A stretch of DNA of 64,000 nt from JTS-AC122 sp050246015 (lineage in GTDB: Bacteria > Planctomycetota > Phycisphaerae > Phycisphaerales > UBA1924): contig JBFWWU010000001.1 in the NCBI GenBank assembly GCA_050246015.1, positions 62,001 to 126,000 on the forward strand. Direction: 5' to 3'. Made by a program: the position numbers and the translations under genes. Shown here piece by piece: positions 27,490 to 39,409 of this stretch; position 1 is the stretch's first letter; the number at the start of each line of letters is the position of its first letter. The notes beneath the pieces were generated by a model that saw only the letters and a list, made by a program, of their open reading frames with translations, was not told the DNA's origin and did no database searches.

Positions 27490-27490
<1 letters not shown>
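25523..27490 (-). CDS. glgB: 1,4-alpha-glucan branching enzyme
   Basis: A 655-residue GH13 enzyme that makes alpha-1,6 branches in glucan. Residues ~35-130 are the CBM48 domain (VAFAVWAPNASYVSVVGDFN). The catalytic barrel has the nucleophile Asp in DALRVDAVASMLYLDY, the acid Glu in TIAEESTAWP and the third Asp in PLSHDEVVHLKGSL. It is shorter than E. coli GlgB, lacking the extra N-terminal module. Its ATG overlaps the stop of the TreS-maltokinase gene (TGATG), so translation is coupled. It is the last step of the GlgE pathway operon. Confidence 0.96.
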
Positions 27491-30918
<3,428 letters not shown>

Positions 30919-31033
30919 GTGCGTTCTCCCGGATTCGCTTGGTAGTACACGGTTCGGCCGGCCGGGCCTGCCGATTCCCTTTGATGGTGCGTCTGACGCA
31001 TGAGAAACACATCATTTCCCCCGGGCACGCCTC

Positions 31034-33229
31034 TTACAGAAAATACTCGAACTGCGCCTCCGTGCGGTCGTGCCGGCGAACGCGGAACAGGTGCGCCGGC
31101 GTCGTGCTCGGATCCAATCCCACCACGTTCTTCCACCCCTGCCACCGGTACCGCGAGCCCGTCAGCAGGTCGTGCATCTGGTACGGACGATCCACCGGCA
31201 CGCCCAGCGCCGACAGATCCAGGTCTACCGTCCCCCACTGCACGTTGTGCGGATCGGTATTGGCCACCACGACGATCACGCTCTCCCCCGCCCTCTTGCT
31301 GTAGCACACGATCGCCGGATTGTCGCACGAGTGGAACCGCAGGGTCCGATCCTGCTGCAGCGCGGCGTTGTCACGCCGGATCCGGTTCAGCATCGTCAGC
31401 AGCGGCGCTAGCGAATCCCGCCGATCCCACTCCCACTCCCGAATCTGGTATTTCTCCGAATCCAGGTACTCTTCGCTCCCCGGCTTCGCCGGAAGGTGTT
31501 CCATCAGTTCAAACGCCGGCCCGTACACCCCCCAGTTCGCGCAGAGTGTCGCCGCCAGAATCGCTCGCGTCACGAACGCCGCTCGATTCCCCTGCTGGAG
31601 ATACTCCGTCAGGATGTCCGGCGTGTTCGGCCACGCGTTCGGGCGGAAATATTCCGCGGCAGCCGTCTGCGTCAACTCCGTGAAATACTCGCGCAGCTCC
31701 CACGGTCCATGACGCCATGCGAAGTACGTATACGACTGCGTAAAGCCCACCTTCCCGAGCCGGTGCATCACCTTCGGCCGCGTGAACGCCTCGGCCAGGA
31801 ACAGCACGTCGGGATGCTCCGCCTTGACCTGCGATATCAGCCACTGCCACAGCGCAAACGGCTTGGTGTGCGGATTATCGACGCGGAAGATCCTCACGCC
31901 CCGCTCGGCCCAGTGCAGCACCACGCGCCGGATCTCGCTCCACAGGTCGCGCCACGCCTCGCACTCGAACTCAAACGGGTAGATGTCCTGGTATTTCTTC
32001 GGCGGATTCTCCGCGTACTGGATCGACCCGTCGGGCCGCCGGCGGAACCACTCCGGGTGCGCCCTCACATACGGATGATCCGGCGAACACTGCAGCGCCA
32101 GGTCCATCGCGACCTCGATGCCGCGCGTGCCCGCTTCCCGGATCAACTCGTCAAAGTCCGCCTCGGTGCCCAGGTCCGGGTGGATCGCGTCATGCCCGCC
32201 CTGGGCGCCCCCGATCGCCCACGGGCTCCCGACATCATCCGCCCCCGGCTCGAGCGTGTTGTTCTTCCCCTTGCGAAACGCTCTCCCGATCGGATGGATC
32301 GGCGGCATGTACAACACGTCGAATCCCATGCTCGCCACCCGGTCCAGGCGGCCGATCACGTCGCGCATCGTCCCGTGCGAGCGCCCATCGCCCGCGGATC
32401 GCGGGAACAGTTCGTACCACGAACTGAACCGCGCTTTGGCGCGATCAACCCACACGCCGACCGCTGGGCTCTCCACCGCGAACCGCCTCGGCGCGTGCGT
32501 CAGCATCAGCGCGGCCAGCCGCTCGTCGAGCGCCGCGCCCAGCCGGGCGCCCGCGTCGCTCTCATCATCCCGCAGTCGCGCGGCAAACGCCATCATCTCG
32601 CCGCCCGCCGCGCGCGAGTCCGCCGCCGCATCCTCCACGAACGCCGCGCCGATCAGAAACTCCACCGACAGATCCTGCCCCGCCTCCGCCCGCTTTCTCA
32701 GGTCATCGCGCCATGTCTTGAAGTGATCCACCCATGCGATGACCTTGAACTCGTGGGCGCCCTCCGCCAGCACCTCGAACTCCCCCGCCCATCGATCATT
32801 CCCGATCGCACGCATCGCCGTTTCCGACGGCGCTCCGCCCGATCGCTGGAACTGAATCACCACGCCGAGTTGATCGTGCCCGTCCGCGAACACATCCGCT
32901 TCAACGCGAACAGTCTCGCCCACGACGCGCTTCACCGCGAACGCCGTCGCCGCGCCACCGCTCGCGCCGGGCGCCTCCCCACCGTCCACCCGCGGCCGGA
33001 CATCCTCGATCACGGCGCGTACGCGCCCATCGATCCGTTCCCACACCGCCGCGCCGAGCGCCCGCGCACCACTCGATCTCGCGGGTTGTTTCACACCCCC
33101 GCGCTCCGCGGACACATTGACACGATCAGCGCCGTTGTTCGCAGCCCGGCTCCCGCTTTCTCCCCCTGGGCCGGTGGCCGCTCGGCGAGTCTTCGCCTTG
33201 GTCTTGTCACCGCGAGGCGTCCGCTTCAT
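31034..33229 (-). CDS. glgE: Alpha-1,4-glucan:maltose-1-phosphate maltosyltransferase
   Basis: A 731-residue GH13_3 enzyme that adds maltose from maltose-1-phosphate to growing alpha-1,4-glucan. The first ~85 residues are a basic, low-complexity extension. A beta domain follows (VVGETVRVEADVFADGHDQL). The barrel has FSSWYELFPRSAGD, VLYMPPIHPIGRAFRKGKNN, the nucleophile Asp in IFRVDNPHTKPFALWQWL and the acid Glu in FLAEAFTRPK. It is the first gene of the three-gene operon. The ~75 bp upstream contain an A8/T8 tract but no clear promoter. Confidence 0.96.
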   Translation of the reverse strand: MKRTPRGDKTKAKTRRAATGPGGESGSRAANNGADRVNVSAERGGVKQPARSSGARALGAAVWERIDGRVRAVIEDVRPRVDGGEAPGASGGAATAFAVKRVVGETVRVEADVFADGHDQLGVVIQFQRSGGAPSETAMRAIGNDRWAGEFEVLAEGAHEFKVIAWVDHFKTWRDDLRKRAEAGQDLSVEFLIGAAFVEDAAADSRAAGGEMMAFAARLRDDESDAGARLGAALDERLAALMLTHAPRRFAVESPAVGVWVDRAKARFSSWYELFPRSAGDGRSHGTMRDVIGRLDRVASMGFDVLYMPPIHPIGRAFRKGKNNTLEPGADDVGSPWAIGGAQGGHDAIHPDLGTEADFDELIREAGTRGIEVAMDLALQCSPDHPYVRAHPEWFRRRPDGSIQYAENPPKKYQDIYPFEFECEAWRDLWSEIRRVVLHWAERGVRIFRVDNPHTKPFALWQWLISQVKAEHPDVLFLAEAFTRPKVMHRLGKVGFTQSYTYFAWRHGPWELREYFTELTQTAAAEYFRPNAWPNTPDILTEYLQQGNRAAFVTRAILAATLCANWGVYGPAFELMEHLPAKPGSEEYLDSEKYQIREWEWDRRDSLAPLLTMLNRIRRDNAALQQDRTLRFHSCDNPAIVCYSKRAGESVIVVVANTDPHNVQWGTVDLDLSALGVPVDRPYQMHDLLTGSRYRWQGWKNVVGLDPSTTPAHLFRVRRHDRTEAQFEYFL

Positions 33230-33305
33230 TTTCCATGCTATGCGATGATCATTCCCGCTCCATCACCCTCGACGAAAAAAAATGCCACTCCCCGGGCCGC
33301 CTGTT

Positions 33306-34655
33306 CTATGGGCACCCGGCAAACAGCGCGGCGATGAAGTCAAAGAAATCCTGCGAATCCGTCAACCCATCGCCGTTGTAGTCCGCGTCCAGTTCGAAGA
33401 ACGACGCGAGAAAATCAAAGAAATCCTGCGAATCGAGCATCCCCGACCCGTTCCAGTCCGCCCGGCAGCCCTGTGACGGCGGCACCCACGCGGCCAGAAA
33501 TGTCGGCGCGATCCCTTGCGACGTCACTGGGCCCGATCCGATCATGCTCAGCGACCCGTCGCCGTTCACGTGAAACGAGTACACACCCATGACCCCGTCG
33601 ATGGCCGTCGAGTTGTCCGTCACGAACAGGAACTCTCCCGCGGTCACGATATCTCCCAGCGTCCCCTGCAACCCCACGTCGAACGAATACGGCAACCCGC
33701 TCAACGCCCCGGTTTCAGGATCGATCGAGAACGCTCGAATGGTGGCGTCCGTCCCGTGGCCCACGTACAGGAAGCGCGAGTCAGGCGTCGCCACGGCGAC
33801 CTTCGGCGACGCGCCCGGACTCACGAACGGCGAACCCGGAATCGGCACCAGCGTCGCCGCGTCCGCGTCGATCTCCCACGCCGGAATGCTGTGACCGCCG
33901 TTGCTGATCCCTCCCCCGGCGTACATCCACTTTCCCGTCGGCTCCGGCGCGGGCGCCAGCGGGTACACGCCCGCCGAAAAGACCGTGTCCGACAGACTCA
34001 GCATCGTCCCCGTCGGCGATTCACTCACCCGGAACACCCGCACCGTGTACCCCTGCGAATCCGACGCGAACAGCATCGTCCCCGATGGATGCCGCGCCAG
34101 GTACGAGCAGTTCACCCCCGCCGATTCACGGTCGATCTCCGCCAGCGACGGCACCTCAACGTCGATCGCGTACACGATCACTTCGTCATCCCCCGTCGAA
34201 CTCGTCCGCGTCACCGCGATCGTCCCATCATCCAGCCACACCACGTCCAGCGGCGAGTCCGGCGTATCCACATTCCCCAGCAGAACGAGCGACGCGTCCG
34301 GCAACACCTCGAACAGGCTGATCCACTCCATCGTCGTGCTCGACGTGGCATGCGAAACGGCCAGAAACCGGCCGCTGGGTGAAAGCGAGATCGCGTAGCA
34401 GTTGAGCCCCGGATGAAACCCGTTCGGCACGTCGGTGAACCCGGTCACAACCCGTGACACCAACGTCAACGAGCCCGTCGGCTCCACGCGAAATGACGTC
34501 ACGCTCCCCTCCCGGTTGCCGTTGTTAGCGACAAACACCGCGGGCGAGGCTGACTGCGCGCAGGCGTCTCGTGAAGCGGCCGTGACCACGCCCGCCAGCG
34601 CCAACACGCACGCCGCCTGCCGCGGCCCGACATTCACTTTGCTCAGATGCGTCAT
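33306..34655 (-). CDS. Secreted beta-propeller (lactonase-like) protein with twin dockerin-like C-terminus
   Basis: A 449-residue secreted protein. The N-terminal signal region runs to about residue 34 (ACVLALAGVVTAASRDACA). The body is a seven-bladed-propeller-like repeat of the 6-phosphogluconolactonase/YncE type: FVANNGNREGSVTSFRVEP, LSPSGRFLAVSHA, FLYVGHGTDATIRAFSIDPE. The tail has DWNGSGMLDSQDFFDFL and DYNGDGLTDSQDFFDFI, ending LFAGCP; one residue follows the usual GC. Lactonase activity is not assured, since many such propellers are structural. It lies just upstream of glgE on the same strand. Confidence 0.83.
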   Translation of the reverse strand: MTHLSKVNVGPRQAACVLALAGVVTAASRDACAQSASPAVFVANNGNREGSVTSFRVEPTGSLTLVSRVVTGFTDVPNGFHPGLNCYAISLSPSGRFLAVSHATSSTTMEWISLFEVLPDASLVLLGNVDTPDSPLDVVWLDDGTIAVTRTSSTGDDEVIVYAIDVEVPSLAEIDRESAGVNCSYLARHPSGTMLFASDSQGYTVRVFRVSESPTGTMLSLSDTVFSAGVYPLAPAPEPTGKWMYAGGGISNGGHSIPAWEIDADAATLVPIPGSPFVSPGASPKVAVATPDSRFLYVGHGTDATIRAFSIDPETGALSGLPYSFDVGLQGTLGDIVTAGEFLFVTDNSTAIDGVMGVYSFHVNGDGSLSMIGSGPVTSQGIAPTFLAAWVPPSQGCRADWNGSGMLDSQDFFDFLASFFELDADYNGDGLTDSQDFFDFIAALFAGCP

Positions 34656-34771
34656 GTGCTGATTATGAGTCCAACCAGCACGGATTCCACCGTTCGGTCA
34701 CAATACGGTGTCGTACGAACTCAATTACTTTCCCAACCGCGCGGACCCGTCGAGCGACTCTCTCTTCAGTC

Positions 34772-35338
34772 ATGCCCCGCTCCCTTGACACTGTCCAGAC
34801 CGAGTACCTCGTGCTCACCGCACAGTTCGGGGATGTCGCCGCCTTCGCGGAACTCCTGCGACGCTGGCTCCCCATCATGCGGCGGCATGCCGCCCGTCTC
34901 ACCGCCGACCCCACCGCCACTGATGATGTCGTGCAGGAGGCATGCCTCGCGCTCGTCAGCGCTCTCAAGCGGCTCGACGACCCCTCCCGCGCCCACGGAT
35001 GGATGCTCCGCATTGTCTCCAACAAGGCCGCCGACTGGGTCCGCACCCGCCGCCGCGAGCGCGTCTTGACCCATTCTCTTCCGGTTCGTTCTCCCCCCGA
35101 CGCTCACCGCGACTCTCCGGAAGCCCGGTTCGAGCACACCATCCAGGCCGCCGAGATCCGCGCGGCATGTCTGGCGCTCCCGATCCACCTCCGCACCATC
35201 GTCAGTCTCTTCTACGGCGAACACCTGCCCATCCCTGCGATCGCCGCGGCTCTCGGAAGCCCGGCGGGCACGATCAAATCACGCCTGCACGAGGCACGAG
35301 CACTCATCAGGCAAGCATGTGAAAGGAGTCCGTCATGA
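34772..35338 (+). CDS. ECF-type RNA polymerase sigma factor
   Basis: A 188-residue sigma factor. Region 2 (~20-90) shows DDVVQEACLALVSALKRLDD and WMLRIVSNKAADWVRTRRR; region 4 (~130-180) shows LPIHLRTIVSLFYGEHLPIP and GTIKSRLHEARALIRQ, a helix-turn-helix binding the -35 element. It should redirect RNA polymerase to a specific regulon. Its stop overlaps the start of a small membrane protein (ATGA), which may act as its regulator. No zinc-finger anti-sigma follows directly. Confidence 0.92.
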   Translation: MPRSLDTVQTEYLVLTAQFGDVAAFAELLRRWLPIMRRHAARLTADPTATDDVVQEACLALVSALKRLDDPSRAHGWMLRIVSNKAADWVRTRRRERVLTHSLPVRSPPDAHRDSPEARFEHTIQAAEIRAACLALPIHLRTIVSLFYGEHLPIPAIAAALGSPAGTIKSRLHEARALIRQACERSPS

Positions 35339-35712
35339 ACTCGTTTGACGACAACATCCGCAGCGCACTCAGCGACGCCGACCACGCCTCGCTCCAGACC
35401 GCGGGCGACGAAGGGCTGATCGCGCAGGTCGCCGCCGCCTTCCGAGGCCGGATGCGATTCTGGGTCGCCCTCACCTGGTTCGCCACGCTGCTGTGGACCG
35501 GTGTCGCGGTGTGGGCGGCGGTCTCGTTCTTCCGCGCCCAGGACGCGCGCGACTGGATCATGTACGCCATGATCTTCCAGTTCGCCGCCATCGCGATCGC
35601 GATGCTCAAGATGTGGAACTGGATGGAACTCAACCGCAACACGCACTCGCGCGAGATCAAGCGGCTGGAACTCCAGATCGCCCGCCTCGCCGAGCATACC
35701 GGTCGTTCCTAA
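35335..35712 (+). CDS. Small membrane protein paired with the sigma factor
   Basis: A 125-residue protein with a soluble acidic N-terminus (~1-40), two membrane helices (FWVALTWFATLLWTGVAVWA and MIFQFAAIAIAMLKMW) and a short charged C-terminal helix. I think it belongs to a small family of unknown function (DUF6768-like), from memory. Overlap with the sigma gene means translational coupling and suggests a membrane-bound anti-sigma role, but it has no zinc-finger or other anti-sigma signature. Confidence 0.75.
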   Translation: MNSFDDNIRSALSDADHASLQTAGDEGLIAQVAAAFRGRMRFWVALTWFATLLWTGVAVWAAVSFFRAQDARDWIMYAMIFQFAAIAIAMLKMWNWMELNRNTHSREIKRLELQIARLAEHTGRS

Positions 35713-35757
35713 TCCCCGCCAGTCAACCGCCACCCCGCAGCCCCCCGACGGCCAACG

Positions 35758-35789
35758 AAAAAACCCTTCGACGCGCTCGCCGAAGGGTT
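35758..35789 (-). terminator. Rho-independent terminator of tRNA-Pro
   Basis: On the minus strand AACCCTTCG and CGAAGGGTT form a perfect 9-base stem (arms at 35762-35770 and 35781-35789) with a 10-base loop, running straight into TTTTTT (35763-35758). It begins 16 bases after the tRNA 3' end. The hairpin may also end the convergent membrane-protein transcript. Confidence 0.9.
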
Positions 35790-35804
35790 CGCTTTCTCAA
35801 GCAA

Positions 35805-35879
35805 TCGGGGTGACTGGATTCGAACCAGCGACCTTTTGACCCCCAGTCAAACGCGCTAACCAAGCTGCGCCACACCCCG
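35805..35879 (-). tRNA. tRNA-Pro (anticodon GGG)
   Basis: All four stems fold: acceptor CGGGGTG/CACCCCG, D stem GCGC/GCGC, anticodon stem TTTGA/TCAAA around CTGGGGG (anticodon GGG), T stem GCTGG/CCAGT with TTCGAAT. Discriminator base is A; no CCA is encoded. It reads CCC (and CCU) proline codons. Confidence 0.97.
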
Positions 35880-36239
35880 TGTGTGGGACGGACAGTATAG
35901 GCATCGCCCCCTCCGACCGGGAATGAACAGTTCCATCAGGGTCCATCAGGGTGTGACCATGCTTATTTTCATCTGAGCCGCCCGGCGCGAGCCGGCGGGG
36001 GGGGGGCATGCGTGGTCTCATGACCCACGCCATCATTCGATCGCGCCGCGCCGCCGAGCGCTCCACCACCGACCGCTGGCGCGGTCCGGCTCAGATACAC
36101 AGATGGTCACACCCGTCCATTATCGCCCCCCGCGGAAACGGATGGCTTCTATCCCTCTCGCACCCGGTCCGGGGTGCGACTCGCGTTGCCGTGATCGAGC
36201 CTCGCTCGCCTGGAATTCACGCAGTTCCATCCACCCCGA
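35880..36239. other. Intergenic region between oppC-like gene and tRNA-Pro
   Basis: No gene is supported. It holds the tRNA-Pro promoter, a 10-base tandem repeat (TCCATCAGGG twice, 35932-35951), and a run of ten G at 35997-36006. The remainder, to the end of the permease gene at 36240, shows no signal I can name. Confidence 0.5.
35894..35923 (-). promoter_or_regulatory. Candidate promoter of tRNA-Pro
   Basis: On the minus strand TTCCCG (-35-like, weak) is followed after 18 bases by TATACT (-10, 5 of 6). The start would fall near 35887, about 8 bases before the tRNA 5' end, a typical distance. Confidence 0.6.
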
Positions 36240-37469
36240 CTACCCTACGTGCTTCGGATCAAACGCGTCCTGCAGCGCGTCCGCCACGATGTTGAACGCC
36301 AGCACCAGCACGAACATCAGCAGCGTCGCCCAGCCGATCTGCCAGAAGAACCCGTTGATCACCTCCGGCGTGCTCTCCTGGATCATCCGTCCCCATGACG
36401 GACCCACCTTCACCCCAAGCCCCAGGAACGACAGCACGACCTCGTACTTGATCGCCGCTATCAGCAGCAGCGAAAAATTGATGAACATCAGGTGCGCCGT
36501 GTTCGGCACGACGTGCCTCAGCAGGATGTACATCCGCCCAAACCCGACCGCCTTCACCGCCTGCACGTACTCCAACTCCTTGATCTTCATCACCTCGCCC
36601 CGGATCACGCGGCACGGCCCTATCCAGAACTCCATGCACATTGCCGCGTACACCGGCACCAGCGCCAGCCACGGCCTGGACGCCTGGTCGAACGCCGTCC
36701 CGCTGAACGCATACACCAGCACCGCCAGCAGCACCAGTTCGGGCATGCTCGACAGCGTCGAATACAGCCACACCACCGCGTGGTCGATCCACCCCCCCAG
36801 GAACGCCGCCGACGCCCCCAGCAGCGTGCCCACCAGCACCGCGATAAACGCCACCACCAGCCCGACCGCCAGCGCGACCTTGATCGAATAGATCCCCCGC
36901 ACAAAGTTGCTCCGCCCCTGCCGATCCGTCCCCAGCGACCAGCGAAGATCAAACTTCACCGCCTTCCACCCCGACAGCGGCGCAAACAGCCTTCCCGTCT
37001 GTTCCTCAAGTTGCGCCACCAGCGGCAGCATCGCCGGATCACGATTGAGATCCTCTGACTCGTTCAACCGGTCGTAGATCTCTTCCGCCGCCTCGCGGAT
37101 CTCCACCAGTTCCTCCGCGGGAATCCGTGTCGGCACCCGCTCCGCGTAGTGAATCTGCTTCAGGTTCTCGGCCCGCTGCTCAGGATCACGCGACCGCAGC
37201 GCCCGTTTGAACTCGTCGATGTAATACCGGCACACCTCCACCCGCTGCTCCGGCGTGGCGCGTTGCAGGAACCCGGGGATATTCACCGGCGGACCGATCG
37301 GCTCCTCGACTTCCTTCAGCGAGATGCCCGCGCGGCCCGGAAAGAAATCGCCCAGCACCACGTACCCCGCCACCAGCACGTACACCGAAATGACCGCCAG
37401 CGCCACGACCGCCATCCGGTTCCGGAGGAACTTTCGCATGCCGCGGGATTTGACCAGTCGTTGAAACAT
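36240..37469 (-). CDS. Peptide-type ABC transporter permease, OppC/DppC family
   Basis: A 409-residue inner-membrane permease. TM1 spans ~19-41 (MAVVALAVISVYVLVAGYVV). Next comes a long hydrophilic, probably periplasmic insert (~45-165), far larger than in DppC. The conserved core begins LGTDRQGRSNFVRGIYSIKV; the EAA loop is EYVQAVKAVGFGRMYILLRHVVPN. The C-terminus FNIVADALQDAFDPKHVG is typical. It is downstream of the OppB-type gene and probably the same operon. No substrate-binding protein or ATPase lies nearby. The substrate is unknown; size and insert recall the YejE subgroup. Confidence 0.9.
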   Translation of the reverse strand: MFQRLVKSRGMRKFLRNRMAVVALAVISVYVLVAGYVVLGDFFPGRAGISLKEVEEPIGPPVNIPGFLQRATPEQRVEVCRYYIDEFKRALRSRDPEQRAENLKQIHYAERVPTRIPAEELVEIREAAEEIYDRLNESEDLNRDPAMLPLVAQLEEQTGRLFAPLSGWKAVKFDLRWSLGTDRQGRSNFVRGIYSIKVALAVGLVVAFIAVLVGTLLGASAAFLGGWIDHAVVWLYSTLSSMPELVLLAVLVYAFSGTAFDQASRPWLALVPVYAAMCMEFWIGPCRVIRGEVMKIKELEYVQAVKAVGFGRMYILLRHVVPNTAHLMFINFSLLLIAAIKYEVVLSFLGLGVKVGPSWGRMIQESTPEVINGFFWQIGWATLLMFVLVLAFNIVADALQDAFDPKHVG

Positions 37470-37508
37470 GAAGGGTTGAACCGTCCGGCTCGCGCTCCTG
37501 CCCCGCCG

Positions 37509-38624
37509 CTACGACAGCCGCACGCGCGGATCCACCATCGCGTACAGAACGTCCGTCAGGATGTTGGTCACGATGAAGATCAGCGCGAACATCGCGCCGA
37601 ACGTCTGGATGATCGGAAAATCCTTGTTGGTGAGCGCGTCGATCAGGAGTTTGCCCATCCCCGGGATCCGGAACTGATACTCCATCACGATCGATCCCGT
37701 CACCAGGAACGGGATCGTGATCATGATCCGCGTGATCACCGGGATCATCGCGTTCTTGAGCATGTGCACGAACATGATCTTCGGCTTCGTCGCCCCCTTG
37801 GCGATCGCCGTCGTGATGTAGTCCCGCGCCGTCTCTTCCACCATCACCGCCCGGTAAAACCGCGTGTCGTACCCGATCCCGATGAACACACCGATGATCA
37901 CCGGCAGCGCGCAGTACCGCACCCAGTTCTCCACCCCGGGCTCATAGCCGTTGTTCGCGAAGACCTCCGCCCCGACCAGACCATTCACCCAGTCCCGGAA
38001 GACCGTCTGCCCCAGCACGATGAACACGACCACCGACACGCTCATCCCCAACACGACGAAGAACATCATCGTGCGGTCCAGGAACGTCCCCCGGTAATAC
38101 GCCGAGAGCATCCCCACGATGATCGCGACCAGGCTCGTCAGGATCAGCGTCGGCACCGTCACCTTCACCGTCGGGAGCACCGATTGCCGAAGTTTCTCCC
38201 CGACGTTCTCCGATTCATACTGCCACGAGTTGTACGGCTCCGCCTTGGTCCCGAAATCCAGCCGCACGATCCGCCAGATGAACTCCACGTACTGGCACGC
38301 CACGGGCGAGTACAGCCTCACCGTGTGTCGAACCTTCTCCGTCGCGCCGCTGGCGAGCTCGCGCGTCGTCGTGTATCCCCCGAAGGTGATCCACGGCTTC
38401 AGGCTCGGATCGAACGGGTGCTCCTCGTTCTCCGCGGCGATCGGAAGAAACGGTCGGTCTAGCCCCATCGAATGCCGCTTCAGCGCGATCGTCTCCGCGG
38501 TCGCGTTCTTCCCCACGTACGCCGCCACCGGATCATTGATGCGCAGCGCCGCCATCATGATCAGGATGATCCCGAGATACACCGGGATGTTGTAGAGGAT
38601 CTTTCGGAGGACGTAGGCGTACAT
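37509..38624 (-). CDS. Peptide-type ABC transporter permease, OppB/DppB family
   Basis: A 371-residue inner-membrane permease. The ATG at 38624 starts the family N-terminus (YVLRKILYNIPVYLGIILIM); an upstream ATG adds 16 basic residues. TM1 is followed by a ~100-residue periplasmic insert, then the core helices, with the EAA-type loop DYITTAIAKGATKPKIMFVH and the closing LTDVLYAMVDPRVRLS. It is 39 bp upstream of the OppC-type gene. Together they would form the channel of an importer whose ATPase and binding protein must be elsewhere. Confidence 0.88.
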   Translation of the reverse strand: MYAYVLRKILYNIPVYLGIILIMMAALRINDPVAAYVGKNATAETIALKRHSMGLDRPFLPIAAENEEHPFDPSLKPWITFGGYTTTRELASGATEKVRHTVRLYSPVACQYVEFIWRIVRLDFGTKAEPYNSWQYESENVGEKLRQSVLPTVKVTVPTLILTSLVAIIVGMLSAYYRGTFLDRTMMFFVVLGMSVSVVVFIVLGQTVFRDWVNGLVGAEVFANNGYEPGVENWVRYCALPVIIGVFIGIGYDTRFYRAVMVEETARDYITTAIAKGATKPKIMFVHMLKNAMIPVITRIMITIPFLVTGSIVMEYQFRIPGMGKLLIDALTNKDFPIIQTFGAMFALIFIVTNILTDVLYAMVDPRVRLS

Positions 38625-38739
38625 GGTCGCGCGGGGGCCGCGGGTTCGGATACCTTTTCGGCGCAGCAGCATCCCGCCCGATATCCATGCGCCGTGACAA
38701 GATTAGCCGCTTCCCGGCAAACTTCTTGACGGTCCGCGC

Positions 38740-39006
38740 TCACTTGGACTTTGTTCGGCTGGCCCCCGCCGGCTTCATCGCCATGATCGCCCGTATCAGT
38801 CCTTCCGGGACTTCGCTCGGCACCGGGGCGTCCGACGCTTCAAACGCCTGCTTGCCAAGTCTTACCGTCTGTTTGTACGAATGCAGATAACGAACGCACG
38901 ACGGACACACGCTCAGGTGCCGTTCAAACTCCGCTCGCTCCTCGCCCGGCAACTCGTCGTCCAGATAGGTCATCAGAAACTCGATGAGTTGCTTGCACGT
39001 GATCAT
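38740..39006 (-). CDS. Zinc-finger anti-sigma factor-like protein
   Basis: An 88-residue protein with the zf-HC2 (ZAS) domain: CKQLIEFLMTYLDDELP, then HLSVCPSC, giving the H-x3-C-x2-C zinc site. GGAGACGGG precedes the ATG at 39006. Such domains bind and hold ECF sigma factors, releasing them on redox or other signals. There is no membrane helix, so it is soluble. No sigma factor gene is adjacent; the nearest, at 34772, is on the other strand with its own partner. It is divergent from the DUF1800 gene. Confidence 0.85.
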   Translation of the reverse strand: MITCKQLIEFLMTYLDDELPGEERAEFERHLSVCPSCVRYLHSYKQTVRLGKQAFEASDAPVPSEVPEGLIRAIMAMKPAGASRTKSK

Positions 39007-39409
39007 CCCGTCTCCACTTGCGATAAAGCGCACTCCGCGCCCGTGGCGAACCCGCTGATGATATCGATGCCGCGAATGACTCTAGGATTCATGGATTCCC
39101 GCGAGAACCTGCCCGCTTCCGCCTCCGCGATACCTCTTTCTTCCCCGGTTTCGGACGCTCCTGCACCCCGCCGATTCCCGGATCGAGCGATTTTCTGGCA
39201 ATCGGAGAAATCTTCAAGTATGTTCGCTCGTTAGTCGAGCGGCGGGAGGGGTCCGCGGGCGGACGCAGCGGCCGACGCCTGCGCATGAGTGATGTGTCCG
39301 GGGGATGTTGTTTGCCGGTCGGGGCCGCGGGGTGCGTTTGTTCATTCTGGCCAGTCCTGCACAGTCGCTTGACAGGTTCCGCGACTCGATACACAACGGA
39401 GGATCTGGA
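39007..39409. other. Divergent intergenic region before DUF1800
   Basis: No gene is supported. It should hold promoters for the zinc-finger protein and for DUF1800. A perfect TTGACA at 39369-39374 is present, but the only -10 at proper spacing (CACAAC) would put the start on the ribosome-binding site. A short GC-rich stretch near 39240-39275 shows partial symmetry only. Confidence 0.45.

Noticed and set aside
33275..33282. A8/T8 tract as a terminator of the beta-propeller gene upstream of glgE
   Set aside because: No stable stem precedes the T-run on the minus strand; only a 4-bp TGCC/GGCA pairing is visible.
31496..33337. A 613-codon open frame on the plus strand across glgE
   Set aside because: Arg/Pro/His-rich antisense reading of a clear GlgE gene, with no domain.
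35932..35951. Tandem TCCATCAGGG pair as a regulatory repeat
   Set aside because: Only two copies, no symmetry, and upstream of the tRNA -35; could be simple slippage.
39369..39397. Perfect TTGACA before the DUF1800 gene as a promoter
   Set aside because: The only -10 at 17-base spacing is CACAAC, and the start would fall on the ribosome-binding site, leaving no leader.
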